The notes under the pieces: generated by a model
What the model saw: only the letters and a program-made list of their open reading frames with translations
What the model was told of the DNA's origin: nothing
The model's database searches: none
DNA from: Methanothrix sp.
GTDB lineage: Archaea; Halobacteriota; Methanosarcinia; Methanotrichales; Methanotrichaceae
Direction: 5' to 3'
Assembly: GCA_003162615.1 (NCBI GenBank)
Contig: PMNG01000131.1
Coordinates: 1-24,533, forward strand
Length of the DNA stretch: 24,533 nt
Made by a program: the position numbers and the translations under genes
Part shown: positions 14,324-22,052 of the stretch, in pieces
Position numbering within the stretch: position 1 is the stretch's first letter
Layout of the letters: every line of letters begins with the position of its first letter

Positions 14324-15883
14324 TTATATCTTCCAGTTATCATCAAATTTCGTCATAGGCAATTGCATTATATGTGACTTTACCCTCTTCTTTGCACGTA
14401 ATTGTTCTTCATGATTAACCGCCGTGAAAAGGTATATCAAAGCTGCTCTAGCCATTTTAATCAGCCTAAGGGTTTTTGACTCAAAATCCAAGCGGGATAC
14501 GGAGTACTTGAAATTCGACGCATGAAGCATTTTTTCGGGAAACATCTCATTGTGAATTTTTAAATATTTGTGCTCCAAATGGTTGCGAATCTCATAGATC
14601 TCGAGAGCATCGGGTAACATAGAATCTTTAAAAGCGGGTTTATTCTCATATAGATCTTTGCTAAGCCAAAACAGGCCTCTCAGAGGCCAATTCTGATTCT
14701 GCTTGAATTCTAGTCTTAAGCCTTTTTTCAATTCTTGTGATTCATACCAGAGCGTTTTAAAATTGACACGGTTGTTTTGTATATTCAATCTTAGATAATT
14801 GTTTAAAAAATATGCAATTTTGTCAAATATTGAGTATATAACCCTAAACGCCATTTTTATTTTTTCAATAGCTAAAGAATATGTTGGATAATCTAGAGTA
14901 TTGAAAAGACGAACTTCTCTGTCCGAGAAATGAAGGTTCCTTGAATTGATACCATCATAATACATATATCTAGCAGAAACAAATTCTTGTTTTACTTGGT
15001 TGAAATAACCCATATAATCTTCTTCTTTCTTAATTTTAACTACGATAGTTGGTGGAGCAAAACTATCTTTTGCAGCGATAGGGTACGGTCCCAAGTCATT
15101 CAGTGGGTTTAAAAATAATCGATTAGCCAAACACCATCTGCGATAATGTTGCTCCTTCTTTGAAATCTCATCAGAAAAATCATTCGAATCAATTTTATTT
15201 TTAAGGTCGTCAGAGGAATATCTTGATTCAATCCGTGTTTTGAAATCGTTAAATTGCTTTCTAGCATCCTCATGTAGTTTTGAACTTAAGCTAAGCTCTA
15301 AATCCGAATAAGCAAACCTGTGAAATATTACTCTTGGGCATATTTTATGGCCATCGTCATAAAGAATTTCAGAATAATAAGTAAACCCAATTCCTCTATT
15401 GCCAAGGGCCATGCTAAAGGAAGAATCGATTTGTAATGCTCGATCCCAATATTCAATGGCTACCACAAAGCGACCTATATAATCCATCGCGCTTCCTAAG
15501 TTTGTTAAAATTTGACATCTCTTTTGAGTAGATAGCTTCTCAAATCCGTCTTCCTTTAGGGCTTTGCGCAAATTTATTATTTCATTCTCTATTTCTTCTT
15601 GTTGGAAATCCCATAATTGTTGAGGCTCTTGTTTGCGTAATATTTTCAATGACGTCCATGCATTTCCAAGAGAATAATATAATACGCTTAATTGCTGCGA
15701 TGTTAAATCGCGTTCGAATAAAGCTTCTGAAATTTTAATAGCTCTTTCTAGTCCCTGTGTTTTCTTGAGATCGGACGAGACATCTATCAGAGATCCAATA
15801 AAGTATATGGCATCCTCTATCGTATAACTCTCTAGATTTTCAACTTTCATAAGCGATCCAAGAATTTCCTCCTCGTTAGCCAT
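14324..15883 (-). CDS. TPR-HEPN protein, LA2681-like (putative RNase / defence-type)
   Basis: The 519-aa protein has helical repeats in its first 200 residues. A TPR-like unit at about 124-160 reads ILTNLGSAMDYIGRFVVAIE and YWDRALQIDSSFSMALGNRG. The middle is charged. The C-terminal helical domain carries EIRNHLEHKYLK, with R433-x4-H438, the catalytic motif of HEPN ribonucleases. The layout TPR plus C-terminal HEPN matches the family named after Leptospira LA2681. HEPN proteins cut RNA in toxin-antitoxin, CRISPR and phage-defence settings, but the role of this subfamily is not established. The gene is clearly richer in A+T than its neighbours, uses many AAA/ATT/TTA codons, and stands alone between decayed sequences: signs of transfer. 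GTGAC is the only weak ribosome binding site near ATG 15883; M12 (15850) is an alternative start. Confidence 0.78.
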   Translation of the reverse strand: MANEEEILGSLMKVENLESYTIEDAIYFIGSLIDVSSDLKKTQGLERAIKISEALFERDLTSQQLSVLYYSLGNAWTSLKILRKQEPQQLWDFQQEEIENEIINLRKALKEDGFEKLSTQKRCQILTNLGSAMDYIGRFVVAIEYWDRALQIDSSFSMALGNRGIGFTYYSEILYDDGHKICPRVIFHRFAYSDLELSLSSKLHEDARKQFNDFKTRIESRYSSDDLKNKIDSNDFSDEISKKEQHYRRWCLANRLFLNPLNDLGPYPIAAKDSFAPPTIVVKIKKEEDYMGYFNQVKQEFVSARYMYYDGINSRNLHFSDREVRLFNTLDYPTYSLAIEKIKMAFRVIYSIFDKIAYFLNNYLRLNIQNNRVNFKTLWYESQELKKGLRLEFKQNQNWPLRGLFWLSKDLYENKPAFKDSMLPDALEIYEIRNHLEHKYLKIHNEMFPEKMLHASNFKYSVSRLDFESKTLRLIKMARAALIYLFTAVNHEEQLRAKKRVKSHIMQLPMTKFDDNWKI

Positions 15884-16214
15884 GTAACGTCACTTATAAT
15901 CGATCTCTACCTTATCTTAGTTCAGCGAAATGGCTACAATCAACCATTTTAGTAGCATTGGTTCGAGCCCTTCTGCCATTAGATTTTAGTTGTCTTTAAT
16001 GTTCTACGCATCAGCCTGATGGTCGCACCATACCTCAATTCGGGCTTCCATTCTCTTATCGCTTTCGGTGTATTCACAGAATCTTACTTTGCAAGAGTCA
16101 GTAGGTCACGTTTAAGCAAAGTTCAAAGAGGCTACAGAGTCTCGCTGTTTCCAGATAATTAGAGTTGAACAACTCATTAATGTGATCAGTGGGTCAACCG
16201 TTAAGCTCTACACC

Positions 16215-16700
16215 TTACAATGTTGAATATTCCAAAGGACGTTCATGCCTAGTCAAACATGCAAAGTAGGCAACCAGGGCCGCAGTCGCTGGATTTGAAG
16301 CGTAATTCTTTTTCCCGTGCTCCAGCCCTTGATTTGCAGACGATTCACGATTTCACTTAGGCAGCTTGTCCACCATGCTGCATAGCTCCTGGCCGTTGAT
16401 TACGAACGGTTTGTATCCACACAAGCTTCCTTTCGATCACTGCTTCTGCGTTCTCGGTTCAAGGTAATGCGTTGTGCCTTATGCCTTCCGGTTTGGCAAT
16501 AACCTTTGGATCGCTGATCTTCCAGGCCTCGGCCCTGATCCTGGAGCCATGTATGGAGTCCCTAACTCCTAACATTCCATCGAAGCACAGCCAAACGTCC
16601 CTCTCTACAGCTCATCAACAATTCTTGCATGTCAGAATGTAACTATTTCGCCGGTACTCGCAGTTATGATTCTAACAAAGGGGTCTCCGCCAGCTACCCA
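16215..16700 (-). pseudogene. Heavily decayed gene of unknown family
   Basis: The stretch 15884-16700 has no intact gene. From 15884 to about 16214 I see nothing recognisable. From 16700 down to 16215 the minus strand gives consecutive coding-like pieces in changing frames: VAGGDPFVRIITASTGEIVT, a stop, HARIVDEL, a shift, VWLCFDGMLGVRDSIHGSRI continuing through AEAWKISDPKVIAKPEGIRH, a stop, ENAEAVIERKL, a shift, CGYKPFVINGQELCSMVDKL, a stop, and KKNYASNPATAALVAYFACL to a stop at 16215. At least two stops and two or three frameshifts rule out a working gene. I cannot assign a family. It begins directly after the permease stop codon, so it was probably the next gene of that operon. Confidence 0.45.
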
Positions 16701-17861
16701 TCACATGCTCGCTATGGCCTCAACTGGGTCCATCCTCGAAGCCTTCCAGGCCGGATATAGGCCAGCCACGAAATTCACAAAAATTGCATCGATCATGACA
16801 TACAGTAAAAACTCGGGCTTCATGGACACAGTCAATCTGGATACTCGATAGATCTCAGAAGGCAACTCTATGCTATAGGACATTATCAGCTTGGCAGTCA
16901 GATAGGCAAGCATGCTGCCGAGGACCGCCGAGGGTGGAGCCAACATAAGGCTTTCCAGCATGAAGATCTTGAGGATGGACCACCGCGTTGCTCCCATGGC
17001 CATCAGGATGCCGATCTCTTTTGTACGCCTGGTCACTATCATTATCATGGAGTTTGCAATGCCGAAGCACGCAATGATACCTATTAAAGCGTAAAATGCC
17101 AAAGAAAAGAATTCTTGGGTCTGGATCAGCCTCAGGATGTCTGCGTTCAAATCCTCCCAGGACTTGGACTGATACCTGAATCTTGCTCTGAGATCCCCAA
17201 CTATGTATGGTGCCTTGTATATGTCTTTCACCTTGACATCTACCTCGGAGACAACGTCTCCCTTGCCTAGAAGGTCCTGGGCAGTGGACCTGGGAATGTA
17301 GACCAGGGTTTTATCCCTGGCTGATCCAGTCTCGAATAGCCCGGCCACCTTGAGCTGGATAGATTTATTCCCCCTGGAAAGCGAAAAATCGTTCTCAGGA
17401 TGGAGCTTCAGCTCTTCTGCAAGCGTTGTCCCCATGAATGCTGAGTACTTCCTGGTCCGAAGATCCTGGAAGTTGCCGTAGACGATATCCTTCTGAACGT
17501 TCATCAATCGATCTTCATCCGACGGATCGACGCCCAAGAAATCGACTCCTCTGACCTTATCTTTGTACTTTGCAGCAGCCTTTCCGCTGAGCCGGGCAGA
17601 GACCGCCTTCACGCCTGGGTAATCCCAAAGTTTACTTGACACGGTTCTGTAGAGGTAAACATACTTCTCATCCTCCTTCGGCTGAACGAGGATGTGAGGA
17701 TTGTTCTCTACCGTGGTTGTGATGACCTCGTCCTGGAAGCCGCTCATGAGACCCATTAGAACAACAACTACAGCCACAGCAAGAGTAACAGCAGCGATGG
17801 TGAACAAAGCCATCTTAGGGTTTCTTAATATGTGTTTCTGAGCGACGGTGAACTCGTACAT
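16701..17861 (-). CDS. FtsX/MacB-like ABC transporter permease (second of a tandem pair)
   Basis: At 386 aa it has the layout of MacB/LolC-type permeases: an N-terminal helix (about 18-42, ALFTIAAVTLAVAVVVVLMG), a large extracytoplasmic domain of about 210 residues, and three C-terminal helices (about 255-280, 305-330, 350-375). The FtsX signature is clear: IGIIACFGIANSMIMIV followed by RRTKEIGILMAMGATRWSI, and the end LYPAWKASRMDPVEAIAS. This type uses ATP hydrolysed by a partner to move lipids, lipoproteins or peptides, or to do mechanical work on the envelope. Here it follows a paralogous permease by 4 bases. The start is ATG 17861 with AAGGG about 10 bases upstream, at the end of the preceding gene. 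Substrate unknown. Confidence 0.9.
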   Translation of the reverse strand: MYEFTVAQKHILRNPKMALFTIAAVTLAVAVVVVLMGLMSGFQDEVITTTVENNPHILVQPKEDEKYVYLYRTVSSKLWDYPGVKAVSARLSGKAAAKYKDKVRGVDFLGVDPSDEDRLMNVQKDIVYGNFQDLRTRKYSAFMGTTLAEELKLHPENDFSLSRGNKSIQLKVAGLFETGSARDKTLVYIPRSTAQDLLGKGDVVSEVDVKVKDIYKAPYIVGDLRARFRYQSKSWEDLNADILRLIQTQEFFSLAFYALIGIIACFGIANSMIMIVTRRTKEIGILMAMGATRWSILKIFMLESLMLAPPSAVLGSMLAYLTAKLIMSYSIELPSEIYRVSRLTVSMKPEFLLYVMIDAIFVNFVAGLYPAWKASRMDPVEAIASM

Positions 17862-17865
17862 GTGG

Positions 17866-19050
17866 TTAACCCTTTATAGCCTCTACAGGGTCAAGGCGAG
17901 ACGCCTTCCAGGCCGGATATGCACTGATTACAACGCTCAAGGCTGCCGCCAACATCACGACGATCAGAAAGTCCCACGGATTGATTACCACGGGAAGAGT
18001 GATCATCTGACCTCCTGGTGCCTCCATCCTGATCTCTTTGCTCTTGAGGTACAGAGAAATAAGCAGTCCTACAACCGCTCCAGCGGTCCCGCCAATCAAT
18101 CCTAGTATGCCGCTTTCCACTAAGAAGATATTTCTTATAGCATGGCTGGTGGCCCCCAGAGCCATGAGCATTCCTATTTCGCTCGTCTTCTCGTTGACGA
18201 GCATGTACATCACGCTCCCTATGCCGAAGGCGGCGATGATCAGTATGAACAGATTTATCAGTTGGTTCTGGAAGCGCTCGATTGCTAAGGTGCGTAGGAT
18301 CTCGGGGTAAAGCTGCTGCCAGCTATCTGCCTTGTAGCCGTACCCTTGAAGAACTCTTGCCACCGCATCGGCCTGATAGACATCATCCAGCTTTATGTCT
18401 ACCGATGATGCAACGTCTCCTTTGTTCAGGAAATTCCTTGCAGTGGACAGAGAGACAAAGGCTATGTCCTCAGGCCAGCCTGTGGGCGTATTGAATATTC
18501 CAGAGACCACAAGGCTGGTGCTTCTTGCATCGGGGAAACTGGCGTCAACGGTATCACCCAGCTTCACCTTCAAGTTATCAGCCAACTTCTGGCCCAAAAC
18601 TACTTTGTTCCCGTCCTGGATGGAAGCCAGATCCCCTCGGATCACGTATTGGCCAATTTTGTAGATTTTGTCCATATCGGATGGATTCACTCCGGACATG
18701 GCCACGTTCTCTACGTTGTCCTTGTGGGTGAAGGTTGCTGTTGTGCCTAGACCAGGAGAAACAGCCGACACTCCCGGAATTGGCCATATCCTGTCCATGA
18801 GGTTTCTGTACAGATAGATGTAGTCGTCTCCTTCCTTGGGGGTGACGGTTACATGAGACAAATCTTCGACTACTATGTTGAAAAGCATCCCCTGAAACCC
18901 GTCCTGTAGCGATATGAACACAAGAACCGCAGCTACAGCCACTCCGATGGCCAGGACAGACAGGAGGGTCTGCCTTCTGCGCGTGGTAATATGTCTTACC
19001 GCTATGAAAGGTGCGAGCACAGAAATCTCCTCGAACAGCGCACCATCCAT
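17866..19050 (-). CDS. FtsX/MacB-like ABC transporter permease (first of a tandem pair)
   Basis: Paralogue of the next gene, with the same layout: N-terminal helix (LLSVLAIGVAVAAVLVFISL), an extracytoplasmic domain with related blocks (YIYLYRNLMDRIWPIPGVSA compared with YVYLYRTVSSKLWDYPGVKA in the partner), then three helices with the FtsX block NEKTSEIGMLMALGATSHAI and the end YPAWKASRLDPVEAIKG. I start it at ATG 19050 (394 aa, AGGA upstream). A TTG at 19083 would add 11 residues and has no ribosome binding site. Two different permease chains suggest a heterodimer. No ABC ATPase gene lies on either side: upstream is a divergent secreted protein, downstream a gene relic. Confidence 0.9.
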   Translation of the reverse strand: MDGALFEEISVLAPFIAVRHITTRRRQTLLSVLAIGVAVAAVLVFISLQDGFQGMLFNIVVEDLSHVTVTPKEGDDYIYLYRNLMDRIWPIPGVSAVSPGLGTTATFTHKDNVENVAMSGVNPSDMDKIYKIGQYVIRGDLASIQDGNKVVLGQKLADNLKVKLGDTVDASFPDARSTSLVVSGIFNTPTGWPEDIAFVSLSTARNFLNKGDVASSVDIKLDDVYQADAVARVLQGYGYKADSWQQLYPEILRTLAIERFQNQLINLFILIIAAFGIGSVMYMLVNEKTSEIGMLMALGATSHAIRNIFLVESGILGLIGGTAGAVVGLLISLYLKSKEIRMEAPGGQMITLPVVINPWDFLIVVMLAAALSVVISAYPAWKASRLDPVEAIKG

Positions 19051-19145
19051 CTGCTTCCTGATTAACTTTCCTCTTAATGCCAAGTGTCTGGGGGTTAATT
19101 TTAAAACCCTTTTGAGACATCACAGAACACGACAGGTAACAGCCT

Positions 19146-20177
19146 ATGAGAACCTATACCGTCTGGTTGGTGGTCGCAATATTGGCGCTTATTGGCTTAG
19201 CGCAGTCACAGGAGATCACGGATGTCTACTCCAACATCGGATCGTCCGATGTCGCAGTTCAAGGAGATGTGGTAGGCGACCAGCTCCGCTTAGATCTGAT
19301 ATTTGGGGATCAGGTTCTTCAGACTAGACTTCTCAACCTGGACGGACCGGGCACCTGGATAGCGGCCTGGGATTCCTTCGAGGCCGAAAAGGGATCCTAC
19401 CTGGTCCGTGCCAATCTACTGAGAGACAATAAGACCCAGTCACAAGGAAACTACAGGTTCTTCTACGCCGGTGAAACCCCGGTGAGATTCGATGTACGAG
19501 ATTTCAATGCAGACTCCAGAGGCATCCATCTCTCCATCCTCTCGCAGGACCCTACAATCGTCGACATCTACTACATGCTCATTACCGGAAACAAGGCCAT
19601 TTACATATCCGAGGATAAGTCTGTACCCATTTCCAGCGGCGTTGCCCTGGAGCTCGACAGGCCCTGGCACCAGATCCTGGTTGATGGAAAAGCTTACTCG
19701 GGAAGGGTCAAGATAGTCGAGCCCAGCCACAATCAAACCAGGGCCTACATGATGACCTTTATTGCGAAGGACGACGCAGTAATCACGGAGACCTACGAGG
19801 ACGAGACAGGAGCCAGTGCTACGGTTCTCGGCAACTCCAGGGTTCCCTTCATGGGATTGCTCAGGTTCACGCTAACTCATAACGGGACAGTTCTGGAGAC
19901 CATCGAAAAGAAGACTCCCGTGCTGCTCACGGGCAAAGACGAGACTGTGGAGATCTCCTGGAACAAGACCCTCGATCCAGGAGTCTATCAGCTCAGCGCT
20001 GTTCTTCTGGGCAACAACGGCGATGTGAGAGATGTCAAAGAGAGCGTGTTTGAGGCCAAGCCTCTTCCCAAGTCTGCCAATAACACGACGACTCAGAAGC
20101 AAAGCCCGCTATCTCCTGAACTGAGCGTTGCAGCGTTGGTAGCAGCCGTTTTGCTTAGACGATCGAGGACAATCTAG
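19146..20177 (+). CDS. Secreted/membrane-anchored protein of unknown function, 343 aa
   Basis: A signal peptide (MRTYTVWLVVAILALIGLAQ, cut probably near SQ-E) leads to a beta-rich extracytoplasmic protein with repeated blocks around GTWIAAWDSFEAEKGSYLVR and PGVYQLSAVLLGNNGDVRDV, resembling Ig-like or extracellular-matrix folds. The last 20 residues read SPELSVAALVAAVLLRRSRT plus Ile: a short hydrophobic helix with an Arg cluster, like the PGF/PEF-CTERM sorting tails of archaeal surface proteins, although the exact PGF motif is absent. It is divergent from the permease pair, 95 bases from its start, so it may share its regulatory region and act with that transporter. It ends in a 10-bp hairpin. 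Confidence 0.75.
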   Translation: MRTYTVWLVVAILALIGLAQSQEITDVYSNIGSSDVAVQGDVVGDQLRLDLIFGDQVLQTRLLNLDGPGTWIAAWDSFEAEKGSYLVRANLLRDNKTQSQGNYRFFYAGETPVRFDVRDFNADSRGIHLSILSQDPTIVDIYYMLITGNKAIYISEDKSVPISSGVALELDRPWHQILVDGKAYSGRVKIVEPSHNQTRAYMMTFIAKDDAVITETYEDETGASATVLGNSRVPFMGLLRFTLTHNGTVLETIEKKTPVLLTGKDETVEISWNKTLDPGVYQLSAVLLGNNGDVRDVKESVFEAKPLPKSANNTTTQKQSPLSPELSVAALVAAVLLRRSRTI

Positions 20178-20205
20178 GCGGGCGGATTTCAAGCTGCCTA
20201 GATTG
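20170..20205 (+). terminator. 10-bp inverted repeat at the end of the secreted-protein gene
   Basis: CAATCTAGGC at 20170-20179 pairs perfectly with GCCTAGATTG at 20196-20205 across a 16-base loop. The left arm contains the TAG stop codon of the upstream gene. It may fold in the mRNA as a terminator-like or 3'-end stabilising hairpin. There is no clear T-run right after it, so an intrinsic terminator is not certain. Confidence 0.4.
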
Positions 20206-20284
20206 ATTCGCTAAGTTCATCGTCGTCTTCGCGTACCTAAAATTGATAAGCACGTAGCTACAACTGTCCCAGCCGAGGATCAAT

Positions 20285-20953
20285 ATGAGTACGAAAATAG
20301 CTTACCTAGTGTGTTCCTTGTTACTGGCTACCTTAATTCTGCTAGCCACCGCACAGGAAAATACAACCGCTTCTGAGAACCAGATCATAGTGGGAAACAA
20401 TACCATTTATTCGAACAACACATCACTTGATAACAATACTGCCCTTGTAACTCCCGCCGCGTTGATGAACCAGACAATTCAGACGAACAACTCTTCACTT
20501 GTGAGCAACCCAGTCCCTGAGAACAATGCTGCTCTGTTGAACAATACCATGCCGACAAATAACACCTCGAAGTTGAATCAGACAGTCTCCATACCTGCAG
20601 TCCATGTAGGAATGACATCCGCCAAGGCAGTCGATACTGTGGGCCTAACACCTAAATCTGTAAACAACGTAGACATGTACGGAAACAAGTCCAGTTACAA
20701 CATCGAGGCCTACTCCAACACCAAACCAGCCTACAATGTGAGCGCATACTCTCACCCAAAGCCGCTACAGACGGTTACGAGCGTTGTTAAGCCGCTGGTC
20801 AGTGTGGAGAACAACAACCCGACCAAGCCAATTTACAGTGCTGGCTACTCTGCACCCAACCAAGTCACAGATCTTTCCAGCTACAACGAGAGCAAGCCGA
20901 TCGTTAACCTGGAAGGCTACTCCCGGGTCAAGGTGCCCGGCAGCGTCGCTTGA
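20285..20953 (+). CDS. Secreted Asn/Thr/Ser-rich, sequon-dense protein (mucin-like), 222 aa
   Basis: A signal peptide (residues 1-23, ending LLATAQ) is followed by a low-complexity body. Residues 25-105 are packed with N-glycosylation sequons (NTT, NNT, NTS, NQT, NNS), and with three more downstream I count about fifteen in all. Residues 130-222 carry a loose repeat of about 10-15 residues built on Tyr, Ser, Asn and Lys-Pro (for example EAYSNTKPAYNVSAYSHPKP and YNESKPIVNLEGYSRVKVPG). There is no C-terminal membrane helix, so it is probably released or held by glycans in the cell envelope or sheath. Methanothrix cells live in protein sheaths, but a link is only a guess. I do not know a named family. 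Confidence 0.7.
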   Translation: MSTKIAYLVCSLLLATLILLATAQENTTASENQIIVGNNTIYSNNTSLDNNTALVTPAALMNQTIQTNNSSLVSNPVPENNAALLNNTMPTNNTSKLNQTVSIPAVHVGMTSAKAVDTVGLTPKSVNNVDMYGNKSSYNIEAYSNTKPAYNVSAYSHPKPLQTVTSVVKPLVSVENNNPTKPIYSAGYSAPNQVTDLSSYNESKPIVNLEGYSRVKVPGSVA

Positions 20954-20977
20954 ACAATTCCCGTTTAAAAGAATCGA

Positions 20978-21003
20978 TATCTCTGAGGACGCCCTCAGAG
21001 ATA
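20978..21003. terminator. Perfect hairpin between convergent genes, likely bidirectional terminator
   Basis: TATCTCTGAGG (20978-20988) pairs with CCTCAGAGATA (20993-21003) around a 4-base loop (acgc), an 11-bp perfect stem. It sits at the convergent 3' ends of the sequon-rich gene and the thioredoxin gene and contains the thioredoxin stop codon. On the minus strand it is followed by CGATTCTTTTAAA, on the plus strand by a T5 run at 21013-21017, so it can serve both directions. Confidence 0.6.
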
Positions 21004-21402
21004 CTTCTGAATTTTTCCGGCCAGTGTGGCCTTAGGGTAGGCCCCTACCAACTTGTCCAGGAGCTTCCCATCCTTGAAGACAAGCAGAGTAGGTATAGCA
21101 GAGATCCTATATTTGTTCGACGTCTGCATGTTCTCGTCCACGTTCAGCTTCCCGAAGACGGCTTTGCCGCTCAGTTCCTTAGCCAAATCCTCGATTATCG
21201 GACCTATCATCCGGCAAGGACCGCACCACTCAGCCCAGCAGTCCACGATCAGCAATGGATATTGATTCAGTGCTGCATCCAGAGAGCTGTCGGTCACGAT
21301 GACAGGCTTGCTGGGATACTCAACCTTGGGCATAGAAGGCTTATTCTGTTCACTCATCATCTTCTCCATTTTCTTTTTTCTTATCTCATCAAGTTCGTCC
21401 AA
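20995..21402 (-). CDS. Thioredoxin-like protein with a charged N-terminal extension
   Basis: Classic thioredoxin fold: WAEWCGPCRMIGPIIEDL with active-site C60 and C63, VDEN at 88-91, and the cis-proline loop RISAIPTLLVFKDGK (P104). It reduces disulfides of partner proteins in the cytoplasm. The first 30 residues are an extra, highly charged, Met/Lys-rich extension with no signal-peptide character. The start is TTG at 21402, supported by GGAGG about 7 bases upstream; the ATG at residue 12 or 15 would give a shorter form with no such site. It starts two bases after the stop of the DUF1638 gene, so the two form an operon. The electron donor is not encoded nearby. Confidence 0.9.
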   Translation of the reverse strand: MDELDEIRKKKMEKMMSEQNKPSMPKVEYPSKPVIVTDSSLDAALNQYPLLIVDCWAEWCGPCRMIGPIIEDLAKELSGKAVFGKLNVDENMQTSNKYRISAIPTLLVFKDGKLLDKLVGAYPKATLAGKIQKYL

Positions 21403-21404
21403 GC

Positions 21405-21977
21405 TTACTCCTCCAGTCGGTTCTTGGCCTCTAGGATAAGCGATTTGAAGTGTTCCAGGTCGGCGGGCATGATCTCGTAAGGGAGCAGGGTGAAATCCAG
21501 GAACTCTATCAGATCCTGCTCGTAGTCTGCAGCGTTATTCAGGGTGTCCATGAAGACCGAGCCCTTGAATGATCCTAGCTGCAGCCTGGACTCCTCCTGG
21601 CCCCAGTTCAACTTCGCGAGGATCTCCCTCCAGCATTCAATCCAGCCCGGCGAGAGATAAAAGTAAAGCCCCTCCCTGGCCTTGTTCTCAACTGCCTTCC
21701 TGGTGATGAAGGCGTCTATGCAGTTCTGGCAATTGATAAGAGCCGCATGGTAAGGTTCGAGGATTTCACCGATCTTGGGATGGCATTCACCATACGCCAC
21801 AATTATGCCCTCGCAGTCCTTGCACTTCTCCAGCTCGGCCTTCAAGGCATCAGCCAGCTCATCGAAGTCAACGTGAAGTCCCGCTCCCAAATAGTGCGCT
21901 TCGAAGGGAAAGCCAAGATCTCCCGCTATCCGCTCGAGCTCTTTCTGGAAAACGCCGCAGGCAATGATCGCGTACAT
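21405..21977 (-). CDS. DUF1638 family protein
   Basis: At 190 aa it matches DUF1638 proteins, which occur widely in methanogens and in anaerobes with methyl-transfer metabolism. Recognisable blocks are the opening MYAIIACGVFQKELERI, GIIVAYGECHPKIGEIL (57-73), INCQNCIDAFITRKA (81-95) and REGLYFYLSPGWIECWREIL (101-120). Seven or so cysteines, several in CxxC spacing (C52/C55, C83/C86), make metal or cofactor binding likely. The biochemical role of the family is not established. It is followed at once by a thioredoxin gene, which suggests that the thiols of this protein, or of its partner, need reduction. The ATG at 21977 has only a weak GTGA upstream. Confidence 0.85.
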   Translation of the reverse strand: MYAIIACGVFQKELERIAGDLGFPFEAHYLGAGLHVDFDELADALKAELEKCKDCEGIIVAYGECHPKIGEILEPYHAALINCQNCIDAFITRKAVENKAREGLYFYLSPGWIECWREILAKLNWGQEESRLQLGSFKGSVFMDTLNNAADYEQDLIEFLDFTLLPYEIMPADLEHFKSLILEAKNRLEE

Positions 21978-22052
21978 TCTTTAGCTTCACTTAGGCATCT
22001 ATCGGATATATCTGTGATCCTCAGATTGGAAGATCCATCTCTCGAATGCGAG

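Noticed and set aside
14118..14414. 98-codon plus-strand frame before the HEPN gene
   Set aside because: Crosses the 3' end of the HEPN gene on the other strand, has no ribosome binding site and no recognisable features.
18578..19123. 181-codon minus-strand frame within the first permease gene
   Set aside because: Overlaps the permease in another frame, with low-quality Arg/His/Gly composition.
20950..21480. 176-codon plus-strand frame opposite thioredoxin and DUF1638
   Set aside because: Antisense shadow of two conserved minus-strand genes.
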